Shown: positions 19,183 through 28,424, counted from the first letter of the stretch. The stretch: 64,000 nt of DNA from Terriglobia bacterium (GCA_020073265.1 JAIQFN010000027.1:19523-83522); one strand, 5' to 3'. A program made the numbers and translations. Notes: generated by a model from the sequence alone, not told the origin.

Positions 19183-20561
19183 TAGGCCGCCTCCCGAAGT
19201 TTTTCGAGCACGCGCTCGCCCACTTGCCAGACATTGCCCGCTCCCAGCGTCAGCACCAGATCGCGCTCGCGCGACTGCTTGACGACGACGTCCGCCGTCT
19301 TCTCGATTGTTCCGGTGTATTCCACCGAGCGGTGTCCGAAATCGCGGATGCGCTGCGCGAGTACTTGAGCCGAGACGCCTTCGATGGGAGCTTCCGACGC
19401 CGCGTAGATGTCCAGGACAAACACCAGGTCGGCCTGGTGAAAGCTTTTCGCGAAATCGTCCATCAGGGATTGCGTGCGCGTATAGCGATGCGGCTGGAAC
19501 ACCGCTAGGACGCGTCCGAAGTTGCACAATCGCGCGGCGGCCAGCGTGGCGCGGATCTCGGTGGGGTGATGGCCGTAGTCGTCAATCACCGTCACGCCGC
19601 GCGCCTGGCCGCGGGTTTGAAAACGCCGGTCGACGCCGGTGAACGACGCGATGCCTTCGCGAATGGTCTCGAGTTTCACTTCCAGCTCGAGTCCCACGGC
19701 GATTGCGGCGGTGGCATTCAGTACGTTGTGCAAGCCCGGGACGCGCAGGTGAAAGCGGCCCAGATCCTGCCGGCGCCCGCGCACCGCGAATCGGCTTTCA
19801 AACGCGCCGCACTCGGCTTCGACAATCTGCAGCGCAGCCTGGCTGCTGCGTCCATAGGTGATGCTGCGCCGGTTGACGGAGGGCAGAAGCTGCTGGACAT
19901 TCTCGTCATCCAAACAAAGAATGGCCGCGCCGTAGAAAGGCACCTTTTGGATGAACTCGAGAAAGGCGGCGCGGATCTCGACGATGGAAGGGTAATGATC
20001 CAGATGCTCGCGATCGATGTTGGTGACCACGGCGAGGATGGGGCTGAGCTTGAGAAACGACCCGTCGCTTTCGTCCGACTCGACCACCAGGAAATCGCTC
20101 TGGCCCACGCGCGCGTTGGAGCCGCCCATGGACGCGGTCTTGCCGCCGACCACCACGGTGGGGTCGAGTCCCGCGAGGTTGAGCACGGTGGCGGTCATGG
20201 ACGTGGTGGTGGTTTTGCCATGGCTGCCGGCGATTGCGATGCCGTACTTCAGGCGCATCAGCTCGGCCAGCATTTCGCCGCGCGGGATCACGGGGATTTT
20301 CAGGCGGCGCGCTTCCTGAACCTCCGGGTTGCGTTCGTCCACCGCCGAACTCACCACGACGGCCTTGGCTGCGCCGACGTTCGAGGCCGCGTGGCCTTCG
20401 AAGATTCGCGCGCCGAGCCGTGTCAGGCGCTCGGTGGTGGGGCTCAGTTTCAGGTCCGATCCCGAGATCTGATAGCCCAGGTTGAGCAACACCTCGGCGA
20501 TCCCGCTCATGCCGATTCCGCCGATGCCGATGAAGTGGAGGTGTTGGGGCTTAAAAAACAT
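19182..20561 (-). CDS. murC: UDP-N-acetylmuramate--L-alanine ligase MurC
   Basis: MurC adds L-alanine to UDP-MurNAc in the cytosol, the first step in building the peptidoglycan stem peptide. The 459-residue protein has the N-terminal [18 protein letters not shown] nucleotide fold, the ATP loop [27 protein letters not shown] in the central domain, and [18 protein letters not shown] with [10 protein letters not shown] in the C-terminal domain. All are typical of MurC rather than MurD, E or F. Length is normal. Upstream lies a 107-base gap that contains palindrome family A copy 2. Confidence 0.98.
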   Translation of the reverse strand: MFFKPQHLHFIGIGGIGMSGIAEVLLNLGYQISGSDLKLSPTTERLTRLGARIFEGHAASNVGAAKAVVVSSAVDERNPEVQEARRLKIPVIPRGEMLAELMRLKYGIAIAGSHGKTTTTSMTATVLNLAGLDPTVVVGGKTASMGGSNARVGQSDFLVVESDESDGSFLKLSPILAVVTNIDREHLDHYPSIVEIRAAFLEFIQKVPFYGAAILCLDDENVQQLLPSVNRRSITYGRSSQAALQIVEAECGAFESRFAVRGRRQDLGRFHLRVPGLHNVLNATAAIAVGLELEVKLETIREGIASFTGVDRRFQTRGQARGVTVIDDYGHHPTEIRATLAAARLCNFGRVLAVFQPHRYTRTQSLMDDFAKSFHQADLVFVLDIYAASEAPIEGVSAQVLAQRIRDFGHRSVEYTGTIEKTADVVVKQSRERDLVLTLGAGNVWQVGERVLEKLREAA

Positions 20562-20627
20562 TTTTAATATGTATTGTTTCGGCTTTCGGGGGTGGATGTC
20601 AACATGGAAATGCCTTACCGATCCGGG

Positions 20628-20672
20628 CGTTCACACGAGTGTGAACGCGGCACGCATGAGTGCGTGCGCTAC
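20628..20672 (-). repeat. family A palindromic repeat, copy 2 (contains the murG stop codon)
   Basis: Read on the minus strand it starts GTAGCGCACGCACTCATGCG and continues with the same second hairpin as copy 1 (CGTTCACAC/GTGTGAACG, perfect). The TAG in its first bases is the stop codon of murG (20671-20669), so the repeat overlaps the gene end. It fills 45 of the 107 bases between murG and murC. Confidence 0.9.
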
Positions 20673-21745
20673 GGGGCGGCCGCAATGGAAGCCTCCAGGA
20701 TTTCAGCCGCGCGGCGGGCGGCGTCCGGATGCGCGAACGCGCGCGCTCTCTGGCCCATGCTCTCCAGCAATTGCGGCTGCGACCGCAGTTTGCCGACTTC
20801 TTCGAAAAGCCGTCCGCCGTCCATGTCGCGATCCAGAACCAGTTGCGCGGCGCCGGCCCTCGCGAACGCCTCGGCGTTGCGAAGCTGATGCTCGTCGGCG
20901 GCATGCGGCAGCGGAACCAGGATGGACGGTTTTCCAGCGGCGGCCAATTCCGCGACCGCGCCCGCGCCGGCACGGCAAATCACCAGGTCGGCTTGCGCGA
21001 ACGCGGCCGGCATGTCGTCGATGAACGGCACGATTTCGCCTTCCATGCGGCTCTCGGCGAATTTCCGGGCCAGCGCTTCAAAGGCGGGCGTCCCGGTTTG
21101 ATGAATGAACCGCACCGGGAAAGCGACTTCCCGGAAATAGCGCCAGCTCGCGGCCGCAGCCTGATTCAAAGTGCGCGAACCCTGGCTTCCGCCGGTGATC
21201 AGGACCGTGATCTTGGCCTCGCGCGGCTTGGGTTGGATGCGGAAAAATTCCGCGCGAACGGGCAGGCCGGTGACTTCCGACTTGCCGGGCGGGAAGAATT
21301 GCGACGCCTCGGGAAAGTTAACCAGCGCGCGTGTGACGAAGCGGCCGATCTGGCGGTTGGTGAGACCCGGCATGGCGTTCGGCTCCATCACCACGATGGG
21401 CAGGCGCTTCCACAGAGCGGCCAGTACCACGGGGCCGGCCGCATAGCCGCCCAGGCTGAAGACGGCGGAGGGGCGATGGCGGCGCAGGATGCCAAACACT
21501 CGCCGGACACTCAGGGGAAGCTGCGCCAGCGTTCGAGCGGTTCGCAGCAGGCCGACGCGCTTCAAGCCGCCGATCTCGATGAACTCCAGCGGAAATCCCG
21601 CGGCCGGGACTAGCTTGGCTTCGAAGCCCGTGCGAGTGCCGACGAACACCGGTTGATGGCCGCGCGCTACGAGCTCGCGCGCCACGGCTACCAGGGGGAC
21701 GACGTGTCCGCCCGTTCCGCCTCCGGCCATCATGATGGTTGCCAT
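20669..21745 (-). CDS. murG: UDP-N-acetylglucosamine--lipid I transferase MurG
   Basis: MurG converts lipid I to lipid II on the inner face of the membrane. The 358-residue protein begins MATIMMAGGGTGGHVVPLVA, the glycine-rich loop that binds lipid I. It has VFSLGGYAAGPVVLAA, ITGGSQGSRTLNQA and the donor-binding region ADLVICRAGAGAVAELAAAGKPSILVP. Length and order are canonical. The stop codon lies inside palindrome family A copy 2. Copy 3 of the same family lies before the start. Confidence 0.98.
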   Translation of the reverse strand: MATIMMAGGGTGGHVVPLVAVARELVARGHQPVFVGTRTGFEAKLVPAAGFPLEFIEIGGLKRVGLLRTARTLAQLPLSVRRVFGILRRHRPSAVFSLGGYAAGPVVLAALWKRLPIVVMEPNAMPGLTNRQIGRFVTRALVNFPEASQFFPPGKSEVTGLPVRAEFFRIQPKPREAKITVLITGGSQGSRTLNQAAAASWRYFREVAFPVRFIHQTGTPAFEALARKFAESRMEGEIVPFIDDMPAAFAQADLVICRAGAGAVAELAAAGKPSILVPLPHAADEHQLRNAEAFARAGAAQLVLDRDMDGGRLFEEVGKLRSQPQLLESMGQRARAFAHPDAARRAAEILEASIAAAP

Positions 21746-21772
21746 CCCAAGTTCATCTCACTCTCGACCGGG

Positions 21773-21815
21773 CGTTCACACCAGTGAACGCGGCACGCAC
21801 GAGCGCGTGCGCCAC
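21773..21815 (-). repeat. family A palindromic repeat, copy 3
   Basis: Read on the minus strand it begins GTGGCGCACGCGCTCGTGCG and ends with GTGTGAACG. The second hairpin has lost two loop bases compared with copy 1. It sits between the ftsW stop (six bases away) and the murG start, with the same orientation relative to transcription as the other copies behind stop codons. Confidence 0.88.
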
Positions 21816-21821
21816 GATAGC

Positions 21822-22970
21822 TCATCCGGAATGTTCGCTGACGCTCAGCAGCATGCCCAGGCAGATCATGGTGCTCATGAGCGAGCTGCCGCCGGCGCTG
21901 ATCATCGGCAATGGGATTCCCTTGGTCGGCCCCATGCCGAGCACCACGCTCATGTTGATCAAGGCCTGGATCACGATCGACGAAGTCACGCCCAGCGCCA
22001 GGTATCGCCCGAAGGCGTCGTCGGTCACCCAGCACAGTTCCAGCCCGCGCCACAGAATGATCAGGAAGCCGGTGAGCAGCGCGCCGCAGCCGAACAATCC
22101 CAGCTCCTCGCCCACCACGGCGTAAATGAAATCGGTGTGGGCTTCGGGAAGATACAGGATCTTCTGCCGGCCCTGCATGAGACCCAATCCGAGCGCGCCG
22201 CCGCTGCCTACCGCGATCTTGGACTGCCGCACCTGGTAGGCCGGGTCGCGCGTGGTCAGCGATTCGCTGACGTATTTCTTGATGCGGCCTTCGGGATCGA
22301 AGAAGGCGATGCGCTTGTACTCGGGATCGAAGAAGCCGATCATGCGCGCCACGCGGTAGGGCTTCGCGACGACAAAGCCGATGGAACACACCAGTCCCGC
22401 AAGCAGCGCCGCCGCGACAAACTTGCGCTGCAGACCGGCGACGTAGAAGACGATGGCGGCGGGCAGGATCAGGACGATGGCGGTGCCGAGATCGCCGAAG
22501 CCGACGCTGGCGGCCAGAACGGCCAGCGCGAGCGAAGCCGCAATCATGGTGCGCTTGCTGTTGATGGCGTCCTGCTTCAGCGTTACGAAGTAAGCGAAGA
22601 AAATGATCAGCGCGGGTTTCCCGAATTCGGAAGGCTGGAAGGTGCCGATGCCCGGGAAGCGGAACCAGCGATGCGTCTTGCTGTCGAAGAAGAAGACCAG
22701 GATCTGCAGGAACAACACCACTCCGAGCGAGCCGAAGGCCCAGCCGGCGCTCTGCAGCGCGCGATAGTTGCGCCGCTTGAAGTACATCAGCGTTGCGAAC
22801 GAGACCACGGCCCAGACCAACTGGTGGGACGCATAGTAGAGGCTGGAGTTGATCCTGGGGTTGAGTTGAGCGGACACGGACGAGGCGCTGTACACCATGA
22901 TGATGCCGAACATCACCATGGCGACGATGGTGGAGAACAGCAGCCAGTCCGATTTCAAACGTTGCGCCAT
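21822..22970 (-). CDS. ftsW: peptidoglycan glycosyltransferase FtsW (SEDS family)
   Basis: FtsW polymerises lipid II at the division site together with FtsI. The ATG at 22970 overlaps the murD stop codon by one base and gives 382 residues. There are about ten membrane helices (VAMVMFGIIMVYSASSVSAQ first), the SEDS loop RWFRFPGIGTFQPSEFGKPA and a C-terminal region LGMGPTKGIPLPMISAGGSS. A longer frame to 23612 runs inside murD and is rejected. Downstream, six bases after the stop, lies palindrome family A copy 3. Confidence 0.96.
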   Translation of the reverse strand: MAQRLKSDWLLFSTIVAMVMFGIIMVYSASSVSAQLNPRINSSLYYASHQLVWAVVSFATLMYFKRRNYRALQSAGWAFGSLGVVLFLQILVFFFDSKTHRWFRFPGIGTFQPSEFGKPALIIFFAYFVTLKQDAINSKRTMIAASLALAVLAASVGFGDLGTAIVLILPAAIVFYVAGLQRKFVAAALLAGLVCSIGFVVAKPYRVARMIGFFDPEYKRIAFFDPEGRIKKYVSESLTTRDPAYQVRQSKIAVGSGGALGLGLMQGRQKILYLPEAHTDFIYAVVGEELGLFGCGALLTGFLIILWRGLELCWVTDDAFGRYLALGVTSSIVIQALINMSVVLGMGPTKGIPLPMISAGGSSLMSTMICLGMLLSVSEHSG

Positions 22971-24289
22971 TACCGGTTTCCTTCCGCGAGTTTCCCGACC
23001 AGTTCCTTGAACACCCGGCCGCGCTGCTCGAAATTCTCGAACTGATCGAAGCTGGCGCAGGCCGGAGCGAGCAGGACCGTGTCGCCGGGTTCGGCCGAGC
23101 GATGCGCCTCTTCGAGAGCTGCCGCCAAAGTGCCGCACTGGAGAAGGGGACCAGCGTCTTCGCCCAGTTGCGCGGCGATCTTGGGTGCGGCCGCGCCGAT
23201 CAGCAACGCCGCGCGCGCCTTGGCACGCAACGGCTCGCGCAGCACTGTGTAGTCGCTGCCCTTGTCCTTGCCGCCCAGAATGATCCACAGGCCGCCGGGA
23301 AAGGCGTCGATGGCCTTGAGCGTCGCGTCCACGTTGGTGGCCTTCGAATCGTTGTAGTACGCCACGCCGCCGATTTCGCGCACGAACTCGAGCCGGTGCT
23401 CGACTCCCGGAAACGTGCGGATGGCCGCGGCAATTTGCGGGAGTCCGGCGCCCGCCAATCGAGCAGCGATCGAAGCCGCCAGCGTGTTTTCGACGTTGTG
23501 CCGGCCGCGCAGCGGAATCTCGCGGGCTTCCAGCAGCCTTTCGCCATCCATGCGGATGGTTCCGTTGTCCAGCCACGCGCCCGGCGCAACCGAGCGGTCC
23601 AGGCTGAACCAATGCAACTGTCCGCGGGCGCAGGCAGCGTAGGCGACGCAGGTGGGGTCATCCGCATTCAAAACGGCGAAGTCGCCGGCCTGCTGCGTTT
23701 CGAACACGCGCCTTTTGGCAGCGGCGTAATTGTCGAAAGTGTGATGACGGTCCAGATGATCGGGCGTGACGTTCAGGCAGACGGCGACATGCGCGCGGAA
23801 CGTCGCAATCGTCTCCAACTGAAAGCTGGAAAGCTCCAGCACATTCCACTGATCGGGCCGCGACGTCTCGACCATGGACGCCGGAGGCTTTCCGATGTTT
23901 CCGCCCACCTGGCAGGCGATCCCGGATTGTTCCAGAATGTGCCCGGTGAGCGCGGTAGTGGTGGTCTTGCCATTCGATCCCGTGATGCCGATGGTGTGCC
24001 CCTGAAGAAACGGCGCCGCCAGTTCGAGCTCGCCGATCACCGGAACGCCCCGCGCACGCACGCCGTTCAGCAGATCGAGATCGGCAGGAACGCCCGGCGA
24101 TATCACCACCAGATCGGCGTCGCGAAAAGCCGCCTCAGTCTGCGGTTCCACCGTCACGCCCGACATTTCGCCCATTGGCTTCTCATCCACGGCACGCACA
24201 CTAGCGCCCTTCTCCCGCAGCAGCCGCAAGGCTGCGACGCCAGATCTCGCCATCCCCACCACAACAACCTTTTTTCCACCAAGCTCCAC
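22970..24289 (-). CDS. murD: UDP-N-acetylmuramoylalanine--D-glutamate ligase MurD
   Basis: MurD adds D-glutamate to UDP-MurNAc-L-Ala. The 439-residue protein starts MELGGKKVVVVGMARSGVAA (nucleotide fold), and has the ATP loop GITGSNGKTTTTALTGHI, LELSSFQLETI and NVTPDHLDRH in the central domain. GVAYYNDSKATNVDATLKAI and LWIILGGKDKGSDYT form the C-terminal domain. All are MurD hallmarks. The stop codon shares a base with the ftsW start. The gap before it (61 bases) holds palindrome family C copy 1. Confidence 0.98.
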   Translation of the reverse strand: MELGGKKVVVVGMARSGVAALRLLREKGASVRAVDEKPMGEMSGVTVEPQTEAAFRDADLVVISPGVPADLDLLNGVRARGVPVIGELELAAPFLQGHTIGITGSNGKTTTTALTGHILEQSGIACQVGGNIGKPPASMVETSRPDQWNVLELSSFQLETIATFRAHVAVCLNVTPDHLDRHHTFDNYAAAKRRVFETQQAGDFAVLNADDPTCVAYAACARGQLHWFSLDRSVAPGAWLDNGTIRMDGERLLEAREIPLRGRHNVENTLAASIAARLAGAGLPQIAAAIRTFPGVEHRLEFVREIGGVAYYNDSKATNVDATLKAIDAFPGGLWIILGGKDKGSDYTVLREPLRAKARAALLIGAAAPKIAAQLGEDAGPLLQCGTLAAALEEAHRSAEPGDTVLLAPACASFDQFENFEQRGRVFKELVGKLAEGNR

Positions 24290-24304
24290 AACCTGGGACC
24301 TCTT

Positions 24305-24348
24305 GTGCCGGCCAGAAAGCCGGCTGCAGCCAAGATTGGCTGCCCCAC
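24305..24348 (-). repeat. family C palindromic repeat, copy 1
   Basis: Read on the minus strand this starts GTGGGGCAGCCA two bases after the mraY stop codon. It has two nested inverted repeats: GGCAGCCA/TGGCTGC and GCCGGC/GCCGGC, joined by CTGCAGCC. A second copy at 32537-32577 shares the same parts. It fills most of the gap between mraY and murD. Confidence 0.82.
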
Positions 24349-24350
24349 TT

Positions 24351-25484
24351 CTACCTCAACTTCAATGTCGACAAGGCGAAAAACGCCATCACCAGCCCGG
24401 CGATCCAGAACCGGGTGATGATCTTCGATTCCGGCCAGCCCAGCGCTTCGAAATGATGATGGATGGGCGCCATTTTGAAGATGCGTTTCTTGCGCAGCTT
24501 GTAACTGCCCACCTGCAGGATCACCGACAGCACTTCGATCACGTAGACGCCGCCGATGAACAGCAGCAGAATTTCCTGCTTGATCAGGACCGCCACCACT
24601 CCGAGCGCACCGCCCAGCGCGAGCGACCCGACATCGCCCATGAAAATATCCGCCGGATGCGCGTTGTACCAAAGGAATCCGAGCGACGCCCCGACGATCG
24701 AGCCGCAGAAGATGGTCAGCTCCGAAACGCCCGGCACGCGCGCCAGATCCAGGTATTCGGCGAAGCGCGCGTGGCCGGTGACATAAGTCAAAGCCGTCAT
24801 GGCGCCCGCCGCGATGATCATCAACCCGATGGCGAGGCCGTCCAGGCCGTCGGTGAGATTCACGGCGTCCGACGATCCCACGATCACCAGCACCATGAAG
24901 GCGTAGAAGCCCACGAACGCTAGCGGATAGGTGTACCAGCGATGCGTGAGCGAATCGATCAGCAGGTCCGGCTTGAAGGATTTGAAAAACGGCACGTTGA
25001 TGCTGGTGGAATAGACCTTCTGCGCGTGCAGAGTCAGCAGCAGGAAACCCACGATCAGAGTCGCCAGCACCTGCAGCAGGAATTTCTGTTTCACCGTCAA
25101 TCCGAGATTCTGCTTGCGGCGGATTTTCGCGTAGTCGTCCCAGAAGCCGATCAGCCCGAAGCTGAGCAAGCCGAACAGCGCGATCCAGACGTAGGGATTG
25201 GTCAGGTTGGACCACAGCAGGGTTGGAACGACGATGGAGATGATGATGAGAATCCCGCCCATGGTGGGTGTGCCGGCCTTGGTCATGTGCGATTTCGGGC
25301 CTTCCTCGCGGATGTATTGGCCGATCTGGAACTGGCGCAATTTGGCGATCAGCCAGGGACCCAGCACGATGCCCAGAAACAAGGCTGTCAGGCTGGCGAA
25401 CGCGGTTCGAAAGGTCGCGTATCCGAACACGCGGAAGGGCGTAAAAGCGTGAAAGAGCTTTTCGTAGAACAGCCAATAGAGCAT
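24351..25484 (-). CDS. mraY: phospho-N-acetylmuramoyl-pentapeptide transferase MraY
   Basis: MraY moves phospho-MurNAc-pentapeptide to undecaprenyl phosphate, forming lipid I in the inner membrane. The 377-residue protein has about ten membrane helices. Signature stretches are KAGTPTMGGILIIISI, FWDDYAKIRRKQNLGL, NLTDGLDGLAIG and FMGDVGSLALGGALG, followed by the histidine loop APIHHHFEALGWPESKI. All catalytic aspartates are present. Family C repeat follows the stop by two bases. The gap to murF upstream holds palindrome family B. Confidence 0.98.
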   Translation of the reverse strand: MLYWLFYEKLFHAFTPFRVFGYATFRTAFASLTALFLGIVLGPWLIAKLRQFQIGQYIREEGPKSHMTKAGTPTMGGILIIISIVVPTLLWSNLTNPYVWIALFGLLSFGLIGFWDDYAKIRRKQNLGLTVKQKFLLQVLATLIVGFLLLTLHAQKVYSTSINVPFFKSFKPDLLIDSLTHRWYTYPLAFVGFYAFMVLVIVGSSDAVNLTDGLDGLAIGLMIIAAGAMTALTYVTGHARFAEYLDLARVPGVSELTIFCGSIVGASLGFLWYNAHPADIFMGDVGSLALGGALGVVAVLIKQEILLLFIGGVYVIEVLSVILQVGSYKLRKKRIFKMAPIHHHFEALGWPESKIITRFWIAGLVMAFFALSTLKLR

Positions 25485-25494
25485 CTAAAGAACC

Positions 25495-25577
25495 GGGGAC
25501 AGACGGATCTGTCCACACCAGGCGGCGATAATTTGCGAATCCATAGTCACGGCTTGGGGACAGATTCGTCTGTCCCC
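25495..25577. repeat. family B inverted pair of GGGGACAGA hairpins, copy 1
   Basis: Two units of the form GGGGACAGA, four-base loop, TCTGTCC(CC) lie at 25495-25514 and 25556-25577 in opposite orientation, 41 bases apart. Each unit is itself a hairpin, so the element can fold as two small stems or one long one. The right unit lies inside the 3' end of murF and encodes its residues GTDESVP. A matching pair lies at 63915-64000. Confidence 0.88.
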
Positions 25578-26908
25578 GTCGCGAGAAACCTCTCCAGGGC
25601 GCGCTCGACGTGGGTTCCCCGCGAGCCCTTAAACAAGATCACGTCGCCGGGTTTGGCGATTTTCCGCAAATGGTCCCCTGCTTGAGCGGCGTCGGAGAAA
25701 AAAAACGCGGCGTCGACTGCCTGGCCCGCTTCCCTAGCTGCGTCGACTAAGTGGCAGGCCTCGCCGCGTATGCCAACGAGCACATCAATTCCGCTGCGCG
25801 CGACGTAGTCGCCTACCTCGCGGTGCAGGGACCCGGCCCAGCGGCCGAGCTCGAGCATCTCCCCCAGCACGGCGATGCGCCGTTGGGCTGGCGTATCCCG
25901 GAGCACGTCGATCATGGCGCGTGCGGCATCGGGATTGGAGTTGTAGCAATCGTTCAAAATCAAAATTCCGTTGTGCTGAAATCGCTCGCCTCGCATGGAG
26001 GACGGCGACATTTCGCGCACTACATCCGTGAGCTGTCCGGGCCGGATACCGAAGATGCCGGCGACGGCGATTCCGGCCAGCAGGTTTAGAACGCTATGCC
26101 GTCCGGCCAGCGGGCTTTCAAATTGCACGCCGCCTACGCGGAAGCGGACGCCCAGGGCGCTGTGTTCTACTTGCTCGGCGCGGACGTCGGCGGTCTCGCT
26201 GAGGCCGAAGGTCACGGTGCGGCCGCGATGCGTTTCGCGGAAACGGGACACCAGCGGATCGTCTGCGTTCAGCACCGCGATTCCGTCCGGCGGAAGCGAC
26301 TCGATCAGCTCGCGCTTGGCCGCGGCGACGCCTTCGATCGAATCGAAGGCCTCCATGTGGGCGTACCCGACGTTGGTCACGACACCGATCCGCGGCCGCG
26401 CGATGGCGCACAAGGTTCGGATTTCGCCGGAATGGTTCATAGCCATTTCGAGCACCGCCACGCGGGCCTCTCGGGGGAGCCGCAGGATGGAAAGCGGAAG
26501 GCCCACGTGGTTGTTCAGATTTCCGATGGTCTTGCCGACGGGCATGGCGACACCCAGCATGCGGGCAATCATGTCCTTGGTGGACGTCTTGCCCGCGCTG
26601 CCGGTCACCCCCACCACTTCCCCGCCCCATTGACGGCGAGACCACGCTGCGATTTGTTGGAGTGCTGCCAGGGAATCGGGCACCACCAGAACCGGGCCGG
26701 CTTGCGCCTGATTCGCGATGGCCGCTGCGGCGCCTTTCTGGAGAGCTTGTTCGACGTAGGCGTTGCCATCATGGTTGGGACCGCGCAGTGCGAAGAACAA
26801 GTCGCCGGGCGCGAGGGTGCGCGTGTCGACGCTCCAGCCGGTGATGGCGGCGTTGCTTTGAACGGTCAAGCCCAAGACTTGTGCTATCTCTTGCAAGCGG
26901 AACTCCAT
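25547..26908 (-). CDS. murF: UDP-N-acetylmuramoyl-tripeptide--D-alanyl-D-alanine ligase MurF
   Basis: MurF adds D-Ala-D-Ala to the UDP-MurNAc tripeptide. The 453-residue protein has SVDTRTLAPGDLFFALRGPN in the N-terminal domain, the ATP loop GVTGSAGKTSTKDMIARML, EMAMNHSGEI and NDCYNSNPDAARAMIDVL, all typical of MurF. The last eleven residues (ATGTDESVPKP) are unusual, because the coding sequence there is the right-hand unit of palindrome family B. The native C-terminus was probably nearer to ERALERFL. Repeat family A copy 4 lies between murE and this start. Confidence 0.97.
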   Translation of the reverse strand: MEFRLQEIAQVLGLTVQSNAAITGWSVDTRTLAPGDLFFALRGPNHDGNAYVEQALQKGAAAAIANQAQAGPVLVVPDSLAALQQIAAWSRRQWGGEVVGVTGSAGKTSTKDMIARMLGVAMPVGKTIGNLNNHVGLPLSILRLPREARVAVLEMAMNHSGEIRTLCAIARPRIGVVTNVGYAHMEAFDSIEGVAAAKRELIESLPPDGIAVLNADDPLVSRFRETHRGRTVTFGLSETADVRAEQVEHSALGVRFRVGGVQFESPLAGRHSVLNLLAGIAVAGIFGIRPGQLTDVVREMSPSSMRGERFQHNGILILNDCYNSNPDAARAMIDVLRDTPAQRRIAVLGEMLELGRWAGSLHREVGDYVARSGIDVLVGIRGEACHLVDAAREAGQAVDAAFFFSDAAQAGDHLRKIAKPGDVILFKGSRGTHVERALERFLATGTDESVPKP

Positions 26909-26924
26909 CGCTTCTCAACCAGGC

Positions 26925-26948
26925 GTTCGCAGGTGTGCGTGCGCCACG
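26925..26948 (-). repeat. family A palindromic repeat, shortened copy 4
   Basis: Read on the minus strand it is GTGGCGCACGCAC followed by ACCTGCGAACG. It therefore keeps the left arm of hairpin 1 and a diverged right arm of hairpin 2, with the middle deleted. It begins one base after the murE stop codon (TGA, C, GTGG), the same junction as copy 5 behind the RNase J gene. Confidence 0.7.
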
Positions 26949-28424
26949 TCATCCTTCATACCCAAGCTCTTGCAACACGGCCCGGGCCACTTCGCGGTCG
27001 TCAAAATGTATGACGCGATCTTTCAAAATCTGATACGGTTCGTGTCCTTTTCCACACAGCAGCACAACGTCGCCCGGCTCGGCCTGCTCAAGCGCCGCAC
27101 GGATGGCCTTGCCTCGATCCGGCTCCGCCAGATGCAGCGTATCGAAGCGCCTGAGACCGACCAGCGCGTCGTTCATGATGGCGATGGGATCTTCCGAGCG
27201 CGGGTTGTCCGAGGTCAACACCACGAAATCGCTCGACTCCGCGGCCGCCATGCCCATGAGAGGACGCTTGGTGCGGTCGCGATCGCCGCCGCATCCGAAC
27301 AAAGTGATTACGCGGCGGGGATGCAACTCGCGCGCCACGGCAATCACGTTGCGGATGGCGTCGTCGGTATGCGCATAGTCCACCGCGACCACAAACGGCT
27401 GGCCGGCATTTACCGTGTCAAAGCGTCCCGGCACGCGCTTGCACTCCGCGATTCCGGTCGCGATGGTGTTCCAATCGAACCCATAGCTGAGCGCGGCGCC
27501 GCAAGCTGCCAGGATGTTATACGCATTGATCTTGCCCATCAGGGGTGAGGCGAGCTGCACTTTGACGCCGCGATACTGGACGGTGAAATGCAATCCCTCG
27601 AAGGTGGTTTTAAGCTCGGCGGCTCTGAGATCCGCGCTCTCGCCGAATCCGTATCGCAGCACTTCGCCGCCCGACGGATTGAGGTCCTGCCCGCGCGGAT
27701 CGTCGGCGTTGATCACCGACCAGCGCGGCGGCGGTGCGCCCTCGGGAGCGAAAAGCAGGCGCTTGGCCGCGAAGTAATTGTCCATGGTCTGGTGGAAGTC
27801 CAGATGATCCCGCGTGAAGTTGGTAAACACCGCGGTGTGAAACGTCATGCCATAGACTCGGCCGAGAGCCAGCGCGTGGGAGGAGACTTCCATGCTGGCG
27901 TGCGTGCCGCCGGCCTGTTCCAGCTCATGAAAGATGCGATACAAATCGAGCGACTCGGGCGTGGTGTTCACCGCCGTCCGCACTTCACCCGCGAGGCGAT
28001 ACTCGATGGTTCCGACCATGGCGGTAGTCTTGCCGGCGGCGCGCAGAACCGCATCGATCAGGAACGTGGTGGTGGTTTTGCCGTTGGTGCCGGTGACGCC
28101 GGTGAGACTCAGCCTTTCGTCGGGATGCCCGTAGAAGTTGCGCGACGCGAGCGCGAGAGCCTGGCGCCCGTGTTCAACCTGGATCCAGGTTCCCTGAAAC
28201 CCTTCGGGCGAAGGCAGCTCGCTGACCACACCAATGGCGCCGCTGGCGATCGCCGCCTGCGCAAACTTGCGGCCGTCGGCGCGCGCGCCGGCGAAGGCGA
28301 AGAACAGAAAGCCCGCCTCGACGCGCCGCGAATCGTAATCCAACCCCGTCACCTGTCTTCTCCCCAACTCCGCCGGTAGCGCCGCCTTCAGCCGCACGCC
28401 GGCGAGGATCTGGTCCAGCGTCAT
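26949..28424 (-). CDS. murE: UDP-N-acetylmuramoyl-tripeptide synthetase MurE
   Basis: MurE adds the third residue of the stem peptide. The 491-residue protein has SRRVEAGFLFFAFAGARADG, the ATP loop GVTGTNGKTTTTFLIDAVL, TPESLDLYRIF and VDYAHTDDAIRNVI. The specificity motif DNPRSEDP indicates meso-diaminopimelate as the added residue, so the cell wall is probably of the DAP type. The start overlaps the ftsI stop by four bases (ATGA), implying coupled translation. Confidence 0.98.
   Translation of the reverse strand: MTLDQILAGVRLKAALPAELGRRQVTGLDYDSRRVEAGFLFFAFAGARADGRKFAQAAIASGAIGVVSELPSPEGFQGTWIQVEHGRQALALASRNFYGHPDERLSLTGVTGTNGKTTTTFLIDAVLRAAGKTTAMVGTIEYRLAGEVRTAVNTTPESLDLYRIFHELEQAGGTHASMEVSSHALALGRVYGMTFHTAVFTNFTRDHLDFHQTMDNYFAAKRLLFAPEGAPPPRWSVINADDPRGQDLNPSGGEVLRYGFGESADLRAAELKTTFEGLHFTVQYRGVKVQLASPLMGKINAYNILAACGAALSYGFDWNTIATGIAECKRVPGRFDTVNAGQPFVVAVDYAHTDDAIRNVIAVARELHPRRVITLFGCGGDRDRTKRPLMGMAAAESSDFVVLTSDNPRSEDPIAIMNDALVGLRRFDTLHLAEPDRGKAIRAALEQAEPGDVVLLCGKGHEPYQILKDRVIHFDDREVARAVLQELGYEG

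Noticed and set aside
19183..19527. Longer FtsQ frame reaching 19527
   Set aside because: It lies within murC in another frame, is arginine-rich and has no hydrophobic segment; the GTG overlapping the murC stop fits the operon.
20628..26948. CRISPR-like array
   Set aside because: The repeats are kilobases apart, belong to several unrelated palindrome families, and have no regular spacers or cas genes.
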